Shown: piece by piece, positions 45,731 through 57,600 of the stretch
How the letters are laid out: each line of letters begins with the position of its first letter
Numbering within the stretch: the first letter of the stretch is position 1
Assembly: GCF_000417875.1 (NCBI RefSeq)
Contig: NW_006920878.1
Span: forward strand, 677,880-741,879
From: Pseudozyma flocculosa PF-1
Taxonomy: Eukaryota; Basidiomycota; Ustilaginomycetes; Ustilaginales; Ustilaginaceae
Direction: 5' to 3'
DNA length: 64,000 nucleotides
Translations under genes and position numbers: made by a program
Notes under the pieces: generated by a model
Told to the model about the DNA's origin: nothing
Databases searched by the model: none
The model's input: the letters and a program-made list of their open reading frames with translations, nothing else

Positions 45731-48700
45731 CTGCCCCCGCTTCCGCCGACAACATGCTTCTTGCCAAGATTCCAGGCCGTTGCCGATGCGCAGCGGCCGC
45801 TCTCGTAGGTGCCACCCACCTCCCGTTGGATTCGCATTGCACGGGGCGAATCCGCGTTTCCGTACCTGCTCGATCGACTCGAATGCAAACGCACTCCGGG
45901 CGATTCAGCCATTGTCCGTCAGTCCGAATCGGCGGTGAGCTCTGAGCTTGGGAGCGGCGATCGGCTCGCCGCGATCCTACCTGTACGGCGGGATTAGTGA
46001 GGTGACTGGACGGGCGGCGTTAACGACCGAGACGGTGGATGCAGGACGTCGATGAAAGGGACGGTTCGTTGCTGGGCTCCCTCCATACCGGTAGCAGGCC
46101 AGCATCCCCCGGCCGACACGACACCGGGCAGCGGGGGCCTCGCCGGGCGGGCGCGACGTCCCCGGGCGAGGCTGCACGCATGATTCAGAGTCGAGGCGTG
46201 TCACCCGCCTCTGATCTGCTCCTCGGGCTCGCCGCACGATCCAGGAAGTCGAACAGCATATCCGGTCGGCCGAACGGTCGCCCTAGCCTCGTTCTTGGTC
46301 GCTCGGGTTCGATGTGCCACGGCGGCGGCCCCGCCTGGCTCTTTGTTTTGTGCGGGGCCGACAGGCAGGCCGAGCCTGCCCCGTCTTTGATGCGCTGCCA
46401 CACGCGATCTCAAAGTCGAAAAGGCCAGACCCCTCCTGAGCTCGGGAGGCCAGGCTAGGATGTGTACATGTGCATGGGCTCCCTCACGCGCCCACGCCCG
46501 TGCAGCTCCACGGTATCCTCTCGACGCAAACCGACGAACGGATGGGCCGTCGAGCGAAGCAAACCAGGCGGCTACGGTATTTCTAGCCGCGGGACAAGGA
46601 GGGCCGGGCAGGGTTTAGCCTGGATCATAGGATGGCGTCTCGCCTGTGCCTATTGTTGCGTTGCCATGTCACCTCCTCAATCCGCAGCCCCATGTGAGCA
46701 ACATGCGTACGTCGCCTAGGCTGCTTCCTCAAGCTCTCCTTCGCCATTCGTTCAAAGGCCACGTATGGGCCCGTGTTCTAGCACGGCTCGACCTGCCTGC
46801 CTGCCCGCCTGCTGGTTTGCGTGATGCGGGCCCCTCTGCACAGTACTGGTACAGTGTCCGCGTGTTGGGTTCGTTCGCACCACCGACGCTACGTATGGCT
46901 TTCAGGTTTGCACCGCCGCGAGTACGACAACGCCAGCGTCGGCCTCTGTGCGCCGATGCGGGCATTCAGGGGGTTCGTCGAGAAGAGTAGAGTGAAATGC
47001 AGACAGGTAGCTGCCCGTCTAGCTACGTCCATGGGTAGCAGCGTCTGCTCTTGTGAGCACGGGACGTTACGCTGTGCGGATGATGCAGACGTCTAGACCG
47101 ACAAAGGAGTTGCGGGCCCTCGACGGATCACAAGGGTGTGGATCGAAGGATGCAGACAGAAGCAGCCCGCGGCGTGGGCTGTCACGTCCAGAGGCTAGGG
47201 AGGTTCGACGACGGAGGCTCAGCCGACCCTGTGCCGTTCTGACAGCGAGGACCAGGGACTCGGTCTGCCGGTCCGTCTTTCCTGACCGCCATCGTCTTGC
47301 CGTCCCCCCTTGCATACGCTTCGAGGGATGGCGCTCGCCCGTGGTCCACCAGCCGGGCGGGCGATGCGGACGCTGGCTGTCAAGCATCGTGCAGACAGAA
47401 AAGATGGCGGCGCTTGAAGCACCCCAACGCTTGATTGCTTGGCCTCGAAGCCAGATGTCGCCTGTCACCAGGCCTCCGCCGGCCGGAGGGCGGGAGCGGG
47501 CCTTCGTTCTTCGTTCAGAAGGGGTGCGGCGCGGTCGAGGGAGAGGGGCGGTGCGGTAGCTCCTCCTGGCTCATCTGCGCTCCCGCTTGATCTTGCGACT
47601 CCGCCGATCTGCATGAGCAGCGAGCTGTCCCTCGAAGCTGCCGCGCTTGCCGGACTAGCCGCCGTGTGAGAGGCTACGCTGGGGATCTACAGTATCAGAT
47701 ACACATATGTACTGCGCTGCCAGCGCCAGCTCGGGAGGCTGCCGCCCTTCTTCCTTGAAGCTTGCTCTACCGCTCTGCTTGCTTCCTGCTCGATGCTTGC
47801 TGCTTTGTCCAGGCGTCGAGCCCCCAGGGTTCGACCGCACATCTCGCCGCGGCTGTTTCATGCCTTGTCCTATGCCAGCACAGGGCCGGGACGGTCAAGA
47901 CGAGTCGCGTGTTGTACGTGCCCTGCGGGATGTGGGTAGCCTGTGGGCTCCGATGGTCGTCGTACGGGCAACAGCAGCTTGGAATCGGTGCAGGTGCGCT
48001 GGCCGGTCGCGATTGTCGTTGTCGCTGTTGCCGTCCGTCGGGCAGGGAGGGCCCTTGCTCGCTACTGAGGCGGGCGTCCCAGGATCTCGGTACGGCCTTC
48101 AGGCGACCCTCTCTCCCCTCCTCCTGCCTGGCCGCTATGTGGACAGCCCATCTCAGAGGTGTTCTTTGGCTCCGCCCTGCATCGATGCAGTCGGAGCGCG
48201 CGGCTCACTGGCTTGTAGCTATACATATCGATGGTATAGTCGCGCTGGACGCCCCGCCGGAGCTCCGATCGAGAAGGTCTGGACAGATGGACCGGGCGGC
48301 TTTGAACGGCATCGCGATCCCTGACGGCCATCGACCCAACAAGGAGGCTGTGACATCGTGCCTTCTGATCGAGGTCCTCACCCCGCCCTCCTGGTGCGAT
48401 CATCGTGGTCGCGGATGGCAATCGAGGGGCAAAGGGGCCGATGCCGAATCCGAAGCCTTCCCCGCCTGTTGTTCTCCGAGCCGCGGCCAGCCGGGTTGGT
48501 GGTCTAGGCCCTGGTCTGGTCTTACACCGGCCACGCTAGTCTGGCAACCATCACAGGCTAGGTGACGAGGTTGGACGCCGCCGTCGCTCTCCGTGTCGGC
48601 ATGCTCGCCCGTCCGTCTTGACGCCGATGCCGATGTCGATCCCGACGATCGATGGCGGCGGCGTTCGATGATGGCGGCGATAGCCTGGTGACGATCGCCT

Positions 48701-49155
48701 CGGCCGCCTCCTGGGCCGAATATCGTTTTCAATTTTGTCAGGATTTACCCACCTCACGACGTCCGGATCTCCGCCACCTCTCACACCGGCGCAGGCAGGT
48801 ACAGCATACCTTTGTCTGCCGTGCTCGATGACCGGGGGTCCCAGCACAGGGACGGCGCCAGGGTCACAATGCCTTGCTGTTGCCAGCTGCTGCCAGCGCG
48901 ATGGCGGAAGTCTCGCTGACCACCATGATGGAGCGCCGACCCAGCACAATCGCGCCCAACGCCACGGACTGCCAGCAACACGCGGTCAGCCGTGCGCCAT
49001 CTCTCGGGCCACCAGAAGGGGCGGAGTGGCGCTGTGTTGGTGCTGCTTGCGCCACCCCCATCCACCTGCTCCCTGCTGCAGCTCGCCAGCTCGCCAGCTT
49101 GAAGGCGGATACGTAGAGAGGGCTCGAGGGCCAAGCCAACGAGTTGACGTACAGC

Positions 49156-49203
49156 CACACGCGCGCGCGCACGCATGCACACACACACACACGCACACGT
49201 ACA
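49156..49203. repeat. 48-bp alternating purine-pyrimidine tract (GC and AC runs)
   Basis: Every step alternates pyrimidine and purine: a CACAC start, a (GC)n block, ACGCATGC, then (AC)n and CGTACA. Such tracts can adopt Z-DNA under negative supercoiling (established property). Confidence 0.85.
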
Positions 49204-49630
49204 GCAGCGGGCCTGGCCTGGCCAGGCAGGACAGCGCGCAGTGGGCCCGCGCAGCAGAGGTGCGGCCAGCATGTAGTCGCCTGATCCCGGAGCCCGACAG
49301 CAAGAGGGCGATCGATCGGATGTGCTCCCCGGGGCGCCAGCGAGGGCAGCGGTGGCGCGCGCACTCGCACTGGGCAGGCCGGCAGGCAGGCGCACCTAGA
49401 CCAGGCTAGGCTTTGGGGGTCCCTTGGGCTGAGGAGGCTGGAGGGTCAGGCAGCAGGCAGGCCGAGCGGGCCCAGGCCCTGGCCTCCCAGCCTAGCCTGG
49501 GCAGACAGCGACGGTTCGAGCTCTCTTTTTTCGCCTCGCCTCTTCGGCTGGGAGTATTTTTTTCTTTTTTTTTTTTTTTCTTTCGCCCCGTCTCGAGCCG
49601 CGGCGCGGCGCCCGGTCAGCAGAGGGGCCT

Positions 49631-49656
49631 GGCAGGCAGGCAGGCAGGCAGGCAGG
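49631..49656. repeat. GGCA tetranucleotide repeat
   Basis: About six GGCA units, same family as 33919-33986. Confidence 0.85.
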
Positions 49657-49981
49657 GGCGCACCAGGGAGAGGCGGCAGGCAGCAGGCGTAGAGGCTGTT
49701 TGCCTGCCGCTGCCCAAACGAACCTGCCCAGCCCTGCCCTGCCCAGCCCAGCGTTGCCCAACCCAGCCCTGGGCTCGCCCTACCTGCTTTTGGCCTGTCG
49801 AGAAGGCGCGCGCCACCTTGGCCAGCGCCTGGCCTGTCAGGCAGAGCAGGCTAGGGCAGGGACAGGGCAGAACCACCGACGCCGCCACCACCGCAGAAGA
49901 GCTCGACGACAGGCAGCCTGCCTGGTTAGCCGGCAGGGCGACCCTGAAACGAACCACCCTGGCCTCTCCCCACCCCCCCTC

Positions 49982-51240
49982 CTGAATCCATTGCCACCCT
50001 CCCTCGATCTTCGACCTCGCTCATTGGACGCCTTTCCGTCTTCATTCGACCTAGCTTGCCGCCACCTCGCGCGCTCCCCCCAGTCTTGCGCATCGCCTTG
50101 CTGCCGTCTTCGCTTCTTGTCTACATACTCGCCACCCTGCAAGTTCCTAGCCGGCACCTTCGCCACCTTTTCTCTCCTACCCAGCATATCCTTACCTTCC
50201 CGCTCCTCCATCGTCACCGCCAGCATCCGTCCCCCGTCTATCATCTCACGCTCGCATCCCTTAACGGTGCCGTTTGGCGTGCTCAGTGCGGCCCTCGCAC
50301 TCTCGACGTCTCCTTCATCGTCTCTCAAGTCACCGGACCCAACAAGGCCTTTCTCGCTCGACGCCCAGCGCATCGCTCCAACCACGCCGATCGTCGCAAA
50401 CTCCTTCCACCTTTCGTCCCTCGCACTGCCTCGTGGCCCGGCCCTTGTACGCTCCGCGAGCAAAGCAAGGCTGCCATCGTATCGACCGCATCGCATCCCC
50501 GCAGCAATACGACGTCGTCGCTGCCTCTCGCCTCAGGTCAAAACCCAGCTTCGACCTGGAACCTCTTCAGCACCTGGATCACCCATCTTCGTCGCTCCGC
50601 TCCGGCCAGGCGCACGACAAAGCGTCTCTCCTGCCCTACCACTCTGCATTCGCAACCCACTGTTGCTTGTCTCCTGCGGTTTCGACTACTGCTTGCATTC
50701 GCGCATCCACTCGGCATCTTGCTCCGAGAGCATTTTGACCGCCGCCGCACCACCCATACAGCTCCAGGGTACTCTCAGTGCCTCTGCCTCGAATCGGTCA
50801 ACAGCGCTTGACCTCCCGTGGCAGCCTCCGCTCTCTCGCTCGCCCTCGCCCGCACCTACACCCCCTCAGCGCCCGAAACATCGAACCAAAGACTTCCACC
50901 ACCCGAAATATCGAGCCAAAGACTTCCACCACATCTCGACCCCTTAGCCCTTCGCCCGCCTCTCATTCTTTGAGAGGAATCTTCAGGCAGGCTCACCTTC
51001 AGCCCCTGCCCATTCCAGGTTCTCAAAGTCTTCCGTCCCAGCATCCCACCATCTGCTCCGCCGACTCGACTTCTGTCGTCCGACCGGCTGCTCACCCCTA
51101 CCTCTCACTCGAACATACGACGGGTCGACCTCGCTGTCCACCCGTGCCCCTCAGCTGTATACATCTCCTCCAAGCTCACGGCAGCCGCCGGTACCTTTTC
51201 ACCAAGCCGACACGACCCTCACCACACCGTCTCTTTGAAG
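49982..51240 (+). promoter_or_regulatory. CT-rich, ATG-free probable 5' leader of the JmjC gene
   Basis: I read every line of this 1,259-nt stretch and found no ATG on the + strand, whereas CAT occurs about 30 times. Composition is strongly C-rich with few G. Absence of AUG with a start codon directly at the end is the signature of a long scanned mRNA leader. Introns inside the leader remain possible. Confidence 0.6.
50872..50931. repeat. 30-bp tandem duplication in the leader
   Basis: Two adjacent 30-nt units of the form CCCGAAACATCGAACCAAAG... with the shared end GACTTCCACCA. I count two mismatches between copies. Confidence 0.9.
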
Positions 51241-53973
51241 ATGTCGGCCGCCGCGGGACCAGAAGTGGGCAAGCCTGTTGAGCCAGTTGGCGCCGACATT
51301 GCTGCTACCGCTGCTGCCGCTCCCGCGACAAGCGCCGCAGACGGCGTCCAAGGCGACGCTGTCGCTGCAGCGGCCGAAGCTGTCATCGTCGCCAATGCCG
51401 CAACCATGGCCGCCGCCACCCTCGATGGCGAGTTTGCTGCAGCGGCCGCCTCTGAGGAGGACAAGGGCAGCCAGGCAGACCCTGGCCGCTTCTCGTCTCC
51501 CCGGCCCGCTCCCGTCGACACCTGCGGCACTCCGGACGCTCGATGGGACCTCCGAAGACCATCGTACACTGCTGCTTCGCCGGGTGTTCTGTCGCTCAAG
51601 CGGCTGGCTGCCGCCAGCAGCGAATCGAGTGGCTCGTCGACCGACTGCTCATCGTCGCTCCCCTCGACGGAGCCCTCGACCACGCCGTCCGAATTCTCGA
51701 CGAGCAACGGCCACGGCGACCGCAAGAGGCTCAAGATCACGCCGCGCAGATCCAAAAAGTCCAAGCATCTTCAGCTGCCACACCCGCTCGGCGTCAAGCC
51801 GCTCGGCAACGCTTTCCTGTGCCCTGGCCAGAATGGCCGCTCCGGCACTCTTGGAACGCTGGCCCTCCTCGACGACGACCTGATTGTCCACATCCTTGGC
51901 CTGCTCGCGGCCGACGACGGCGATGTGACCACTCTTGCCCGCGTTGAAGCGACGAGCCGAGGCCTCTACGCCTTTGTCAACTCGCTCAACTCGCTGTGGC
52001 GCGACCGATTCCTGCAGCGCTTTGAGGGCAAGGTCAAGAGGTGGTGCGGAAGCTGGAAGAGGACGTACGCCTGGCACCACAAGCTCGACCGCATCGCTGG
52101 CCAAAATGGGGCGCAAGGTCACCAACTCGGTGGCGCGCTCGATGCCTCTGGCCTCGTGTTGCTCGAGCCGCCAAACCCTCCGACCCGCGCCAGCCACCTC
52201 TTCTCCGACACCCTCTTCCACCCCTTCCGCCTCTCGCTGACCCCGATCGACCATTTTCTTGCGCCAGAGGCGCCCCACATTCCCATCGCCCACGTCGACG
52301 TCAGCAAGCCTGGCGCCGTGACGCTCTTCCGAGAGCGGCACGCCGAGGCCAACGTACCGGCCATCATCGAAGGTGCAATGTCGCCCAAGGACTGGCCCTG
52401 CCGGCAGTGGACGCTCGAGCACCTGGCATCGCGATGGCCCACCCGCTACTTCCAGTGCGAGGCGGTGCGGTGCCGGCTGCCAACGTATCTCAGCTACGCC
52501 AAGAGCGTCGAGGCGCTATGCGGGCAGGCGCAGGTGGACGACGACGATGACCGCGACGATGGCATTGCGGACGGAGCGGACGGCAAACAGCGTCCGAGTA
52601 GCAAATCTCGCTCGCCCACCGGGACGCCGAGCACCGACGGTTCAGGCGACAGGAAGCAGCTCCACCATGCACCAGCGCTCGTGCGCCGCACGTCGGGCCT
52701 GTCGGCGAGTGGAGCCTCGTCGCCGCACAGCGGAAGCAACCATGGTGAAGAGGCGGAGCCTTCGTTGGATCCGTACGCCATCCCCGACGAGTCGCCCTTC
52801 TACCTGTTCGACGCCGCGTTTGCCGACGACCCGCACGCCTCGCTCGAGTGGCGGGTACCCAAGATCTTCCACCAGATCTCGGCCGAGGTGCCTGATCTCT
52901 CGGGCCACAGCGCCGGGGTGCGCTCCGACCTGTTTTCGCTGCTCGGCCCGCTGCGCCCCGACCATCGCTGGATCATTGCCGGACCGGGCCGCAGCGGCAG
53001 CGGCTGGCACAAGGATCCCAATGGGACCTCTGCCTGGAACGCCGTTCTGACGGGTCGCAAGGCGTGGATGATGCTGCCGCCCCACGTTGTCCCGCCGGGC
53101 GTCTACGTCAGCGACGACGAGGCCGAGGTGACGGCGCCGCTCAGCATCGCCGAGTGGCTGATCGGATTCGCACAGGAGACACGCAGGACCTACGGCCCCT
53201 CTGCGGCGCGCGCCGAGGACCGCGTGCTGCTCGAGGGCGTGTGCGAGGCGGGCGAGGTGCTCTACGTGCCGAGCGGATGGTGGCACCTCGTCGTCAACCT
53301 CGAGGAGTCGGTCGCCCTCACCCAGAACTTTGTCTCGCCGCCAGAGCTCGGAGTGGTGCTCGACTTTATGAAAAACAAGGCGGATCAGCTGTCGGGCTTC
53401 AAAAAGCCACGCCCCGGCGTGCACGGCCCTGCCTCGTCGTCGCCGCACTCGTCTCCCGCGGACTCCTCCTCTGCTGCTGCTGGCAACGGCAAGAACAGCA
53501 ACGAGGTCGAGGACGACGAGGAGTGCGAGAACGGCGCCGGCTTCGGCGTGTTTGAGCTGTTCTGCGATCGGCTGGGCAAGTTCGACAAGGAGCTGCTCTC
53601 GAGCGGGCTGGAAAAGATGGCGGCGATCGAGGCGCGGCGGGCCGCCGAGGACCGTCTGGCGGGCCGTACCTGCACGCGAATCGTTCGCGCCAAAGCCGAG
53701 GCCGGTGACGGGGATGGACCTTCATCGGCGGCAGCTGCCTCGGCGACAGGGGCGCGGGCTCAGACCTGGTGGGAAAAGCTCAAGCAGGAACCCATCGGCT
53801 CGCGTGCCACAGCAGCAGCGGCTCAGCAGCCCGCCGACGACGTCGAGATGCGAGCTGCCGACGATGTCGCCACCGCCGCCGCCGCCAAGCAGACTGGACC
53901 GGATACCGCCGTCACCTTCTCCTTTGGCTCCCAGCTGGCCGGCGATGAAGAGCTGGACGAGGTGCCGTGGTGA
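51241..53973 (+). CDS. F-box and JmjC domain protein (JMJD6/JMJ21-like)
   Basis: Single exon, 910 aa from the ATG at 51241 (first ATG after a 1.9-kb ATG-free stretch). The Ala-rich N-terminus is disordered. Residues ~205-265 resemble an F-box (LLDDDLIVHILGLLAADDGD... LWRDRF). The JmjC domain spans ~350-700 and is interrupted by an acidic/Ser-rich loop near 440-510. Iron ligands are visible: His and Asp in GSGWHKDPNGTSAW (~588) and the distal His in PSGWWHLVVN (~678). Fe(II)/2-oxoglutarate-dependent hydroxylase or demethylase activity is expected; substrate unknown. The F-box suggests recruitment to an SCF ubiquitin ligase. F-box plus JMJD6-like JmjC is known in plants (Arabidopsis JMJ21), so the order is not unprecedented. 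Confidence 0.92.
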   Translation: MSAAAGPEVGKPVEPVGADIAATAAAAPATSAADGVQGDAVAAAAEAVIVANAATMAAATLDGEFAAAAASEEDKGSQADPGRFSSPRPAPVDTCGTPDARWDLRRPSYTAASPGVLSLKRLAAASSESSGSSTDCSSSLPSTEPSTTPSEFSTSNGHGDRKRLKITPRRSKKSKHLQLPHPLGVKPLGNAFLCPGQNGRSGTLGTLALLDDDLIVHILGLLAADDGDVTTLARVEATSRGLYAFVNSLNSLWRDRFLQRFEGKVKRWCGSWKRTYAWHHKLDRIAGQNGAQGHQLGGALDASGLVLLEPPNPPTRASHLFSDTLFHPFRLSLTPIDHFLAPEAPHIPIAHVDVSKPGAVTLFRERHAEANVPAIIEGAMSPKDWPCRQWTLEHLASRWPTRYFQCEAVRCRLPTYLSYAKSVEALCGQAQVDDDDDRDDGIADGADGKQRPSSKSRSPTGTPSTDGSGDRKQLHHAPALVRRTSGLSASGASSPHSGSNHGEEAEPSLDPYAIPDESPFYLFDAAFADDPHASLEWRVPKIFHQISAEVPDLSGHSAGVRSDLFSLLGPLRPDHRWIIAGPGRSGSGWHKDPNGTSAWNAVLTGRKAWMMLPPHVVPPGVYVSDDEAEVTAPLSIAEWLIGFAQETRRTYGPSAARAEDRVLLEGVCEAGEVLYVPSGWWHLVVNLEESVALTQNFVSPPELGVVLDFMKNKADQLSGFKKPRPGVHGPASSSPHSSPADSSSAAAGNGKNSNEVEDDEECENGAGFGVFELFCDRLGKFDKELLSSGLEKMAAIEARRAAEDRLAGRTCTRIVRAKAEAGDGDGPSSAAAASATGARAQTWWEKLKQEPIGSRATAAAAQQPADDVEMRAADDVATAAAAKQTGPDTAVTFSFGSQLAGDEELDEVPW

Positions 53974-54674
53974 GGCGGTGCTGGTTGACGCCGACGAGCC
54001 AGGGCTGCCTCCATCCCTGCCGTCGGCGTCGCACGGTCAGCCCCGCTTGCCACCTCTCGTCGACTCGACATGGCGGTGCTCAGTCGTCGTCGCACTGTTC
54101 GTCTCTGCCATCATTATCTATCTGGCCTGCTCCTTCTGGCCACCGTGCCCGCACCTCGTCGCTTCCTCTTGTACACACTCGCACCGCGGCGGACCTTGAC
54201 CGCACCGTCCCGGGCCACGGCCGCTGCCACGCGCCTTGTAATCTGCACACTGCCCCATCTGTTTCGTGTCCCCAGAGGGAAGCGCCGTCTCGTCGATGTC
54301 GTTGCCGCTGCCCTGACGCTGTCGTGTCCAACAGTTGAGGGGCTCGCAGCCGAGGCTGTTACTGGCTCCCGTAGAAACCAGTACGAGTTAGGCCTCGGGA
54401 GCAGCTGCCTTGCGACGCGAGCAAAAAAGTAGGTAAAGGCCGGCCGGCCTGCAGAAAAAGTGCAAAAGTTAGGTGTTGGTCTCTCGCCGAGAAGTCTTCC
54501 GACCACCATTCCACTTGGCAGCGGGCCTCGGACCGCCCTTCCTTCCTACCTCCCTCCCTACCGTATACCCCTCGCCTTGCACCGCCCCGCCCCGCTTCGT
54601 CGCCTTTCTCGCGCCCAGTCCTTCTGACCCCTCTCGCCCTGAACGAGGCAATCAATACAGACTCACTCACCGCC
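53974..54674. other. intergenic region JmjC gene to KAP114
   Basis: 701 nt holding the 3' end of the JmjC gene and the promoter and CT-rich leader of KAP114. No other gene seen. Confidence 0.5.
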
Positions 54675-57600
54675 ATGGCCGAGCACCAACTCGCGGCGCT
54701 CCTCGAGGCCACCCTCTCGCCGGACAATGCCACGCGCTCCGAGGCCGAGCGGGAGCTGTCGGCCATCCAAGGTCCCGACAGCGACGCTCAGGGCAATGTC
54801 GGTCTCGCTCTGGTCAACCTCTTGCTCGACGCCTCCCTTGCACTCCATCTGCGCCAGTCGGCCGGCATCGCCCTGCGCAAGTTCATCACCCGGCGCTGGT
54901 CGCCCTATTTTGACCCCTTTGCCGGCTCGCCCGCCGTCGATGCCGCCGTCAAGGACCAGATACGCCAGCGCCTGCTCCAGGGTCTCGCCGATCCGCAGAG
55001 AAAGGTGCGACTCGCCACGTCCTACGCCATCTCGACCATCGCCGGGCCCGACTACCCGGACCAGTACCCGCAGCTGCTGCCATGCCTCCAGCATCTGCTC
55101 CAGCAGGACGATCCTCACGCCATCCACGGCGCCATGACGCTGCTCTGCGACTTTGTCAAGGTGGAGATGGACGAGGTGCAGCTGATGCAGGTCGCCAGGG
55201 AGGTGCTGCCCACCCTCGAGGAGCTCCTCGCCGACGAGCAGCGCCACACGCCGCATATCCGCGCACGCTGCATCCTCGTCTTCCGCCAGTGCCTCACCAC
55301 GCTGTTCATGGTCCGGGAGAGCTTTCCGGACGTCGCCAAGCAGGCCTCCAACGAGCTTCTGCCCCGCTGGCTCAGCGCCATGGAGTCGCTCCTCGCCAAG
55401 GACGCCGCAGCCGAGCTCCAGTCCGGCGGCGAACGCGGCTGGGAGACTCTCTCGCTTCGCAACGAGATCTTCAAGACGCTCAAGGTGGCCGCCATGTTCC
55501 GCTCGCAGTTCAAGTCGCACGTCGACGGCCTGATCCGGCTCTCGCTGGCCAACCTCTCGTCGCTGCTGCCCGTCTTTACCCGCGTCTACCTCTCCTCGTC
55601 GTCGGACGTCACGCCGCCAGCAGGCGAGGAGGGCGACGACGATGTCGCGGCCGACCTCCCCTCGCTGGCCTGCTCGATCCTCGACTTTATCGCCGAGGCC
55701 TCGCGTGGCGACCGATGCCGCGCCGTCTTCCTCTCTGGAGGCACCGGCGGCGATGGCGCCGAGACCGAGGCCCTCTCCCAGCTCGTCGCCCTCCTCCTCG
55801 TCTACGTCGACATGACCACCGACGACGAGGACAACTGGGCCAACGACGCCAACGCATTCATCGCCGACGAAGACGACGAGACGCTCGCATACAGCCTCCG
55901 AATCGCCACCGCCGACCTGCTCGGCACGCTCATCGAGGACTATCCGGGTCCGGCACTGCGATGCCTTGGGCGCGAGGTCGAGCGGAGGGTGCAGCAGGGC
56001 AGCGCGAGCAAGGCGCGCGGCGAGGAAGAGTGGTGGAAGGCACCAGAGGGCGTGCTGACGGCCATCGGCAACAACGCCGAGGCCATCACCGAGATCCTCG
56101 ACGCGCAGAGCGCCAGCGGACAGTCGAACCTGGACGTCGAAGCCATCTTCACCAATGTCGTGCTGCCGAACGTCGGCGCCGACGCACCGCCGTTCCTGCA
56201 GGGCAGAGGCTTCGTCTTCGCGTCGCAGTTCGCCTCGACGCTGCCGCAGGAGCTGGCGGTCCAGTTCCTCGAGGCGGCCGTGAATGCCATCGACTCGGAC
56301 GCTGCCAGCCTGCCCGTCAAGATCTCGGCGGTGCGCACCATCAAGAACTTCTTCCGCCACCTGCCGTCGCGGACCGTGGCTCCCTTTGCTGGCCGGATCG
56401 TGCGGCAGCTCGGGCCGCTGCTGACGCAGGCGTCCGAGGACACGCTCGTGCTCGTCGTCGAGACAATCCAGAGCGTCGTCGTCGAGGACGAGGAGGCGGC
56501 GCACACGGCCGAGGGCCCGTTGCCGCCCATCGTCGAGCCGCAGGTGATTGGCTCCATCGTGCAGGCTGCGCTCCAGATCTGGGCGCCCAACGCGCGCGAC
56601 GTGATCCTGCTCAGCGTCGTCTCGGACCTGCTCGAGTCGCTGGCCGGGTCCAGGCAGCAAGGCGTCCCGGATGTCGTTGTTCAGAGCAGCATGCCGCTGC
56701 TCGCGGCGGCGATCGGCTCCGGCATCGAGCAGCAGGACAACGAACCCTCTGCGCTCGCCGAGACGGCCGTCGAGCTGGCCAAGAGCGTCCTCGACGGCGC
56801 CGAGTCCGCAGCGCTGCGCGGCGTCGTGGCGATACTCTGCCCGAACCTGCTCAAGGTGCTCAAGGTCAGCGAGGACCGCGATGTCCAGCAGAACGGCATC
56901 GAGTGCCTTACGCTGCTGGTGCGCAAGTGCGGTCCGGAGCTGCTGGCCTGGCGTGAGCCGGCGGCCGCATCGGCGCCGTCGGCCGTCGAGTCGATCCTCG
57001 AGGTTGTCGCCCGCCAGCTTGCGCCGACCGACTCGTCCGAGTCCGGAGGGCTCGCCATCGGCGACCTGGTGATCGCGCTGCTGCGCAAGGCAGGCGACCA
57101 GATCGGACCGGTGCTGCCCCAGCTGGTCGACGCCATGGTGCGGCGCCTCGCGACGGCCCAGACGGGCACGTTTTGCCAGTCGCTCATCGTCCCCATTGCG
57201 TTCCTGATGCATCGCGACGATGCGCAGGCCAAGCAGGTCATGGACCTGCTCGAAGGGATCGCCATTGCGCCCTCGACCGGCGGCGGCGGCGGCGCCGACG
57301 AAGCCTCCTCTGCGGCAGCGAGCGGCAGCGGACTCGAGGTGCTGCTGCGCAAGTGGGTCGAGAACGCCGACACGTTGCAGGGCTTCTGGCAGCAGCGCAT
57401 CAGCGCGATGGCGCTGTGCAAGGTGGTCGGGTCGGGCCGGCGGCTGCTGGGCGAGGTCGTGGTGCGGGGCGACCTGATCCCGGACACGTCCAACGTTATC
57501 CGTACGCGGTCGAGGGCCAAGACGATGCCGCACCAGTACACGCAGGTGCCGCTGCTGGCCAAGATGGTCAAGCTGCTCATCAAGGACTGGACGCAGGCCA

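Larger units (their letters stand above)
45731..49981. other. 4.2-kb gene-poor region
   Basis: No supported gene; open frames up to ~270 codons are Cys/Arg/Ser-rich and overlap in several frames. It carries five copies of CAGGCTAGG or its complement (46451, 48554, 49402, 49491, 49847), an alternating purine-pyrimidine block (49156-49203), a T-tract (49557-49580) and a GGCA run (49631-49656). From 49323 onward the + strand lacks ATG. Confidence 0.55.

Noticed and set aside
47762..48565. 267-codon plus-strand frame in the gene-poor region
   Set aside because: Cys/Arg/Ser-rich, no domain, overlapped by other frames of the same quality; likely chance in GC-rich DNA.
49700..50947. 415-codon open frame upstream of the JmjC gene
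   Set aside because: It has no ATG anywhere, is Pro/Ser/Leu/Arg low-complexity from CT-rich DNA, and fits an untranslated leader better.
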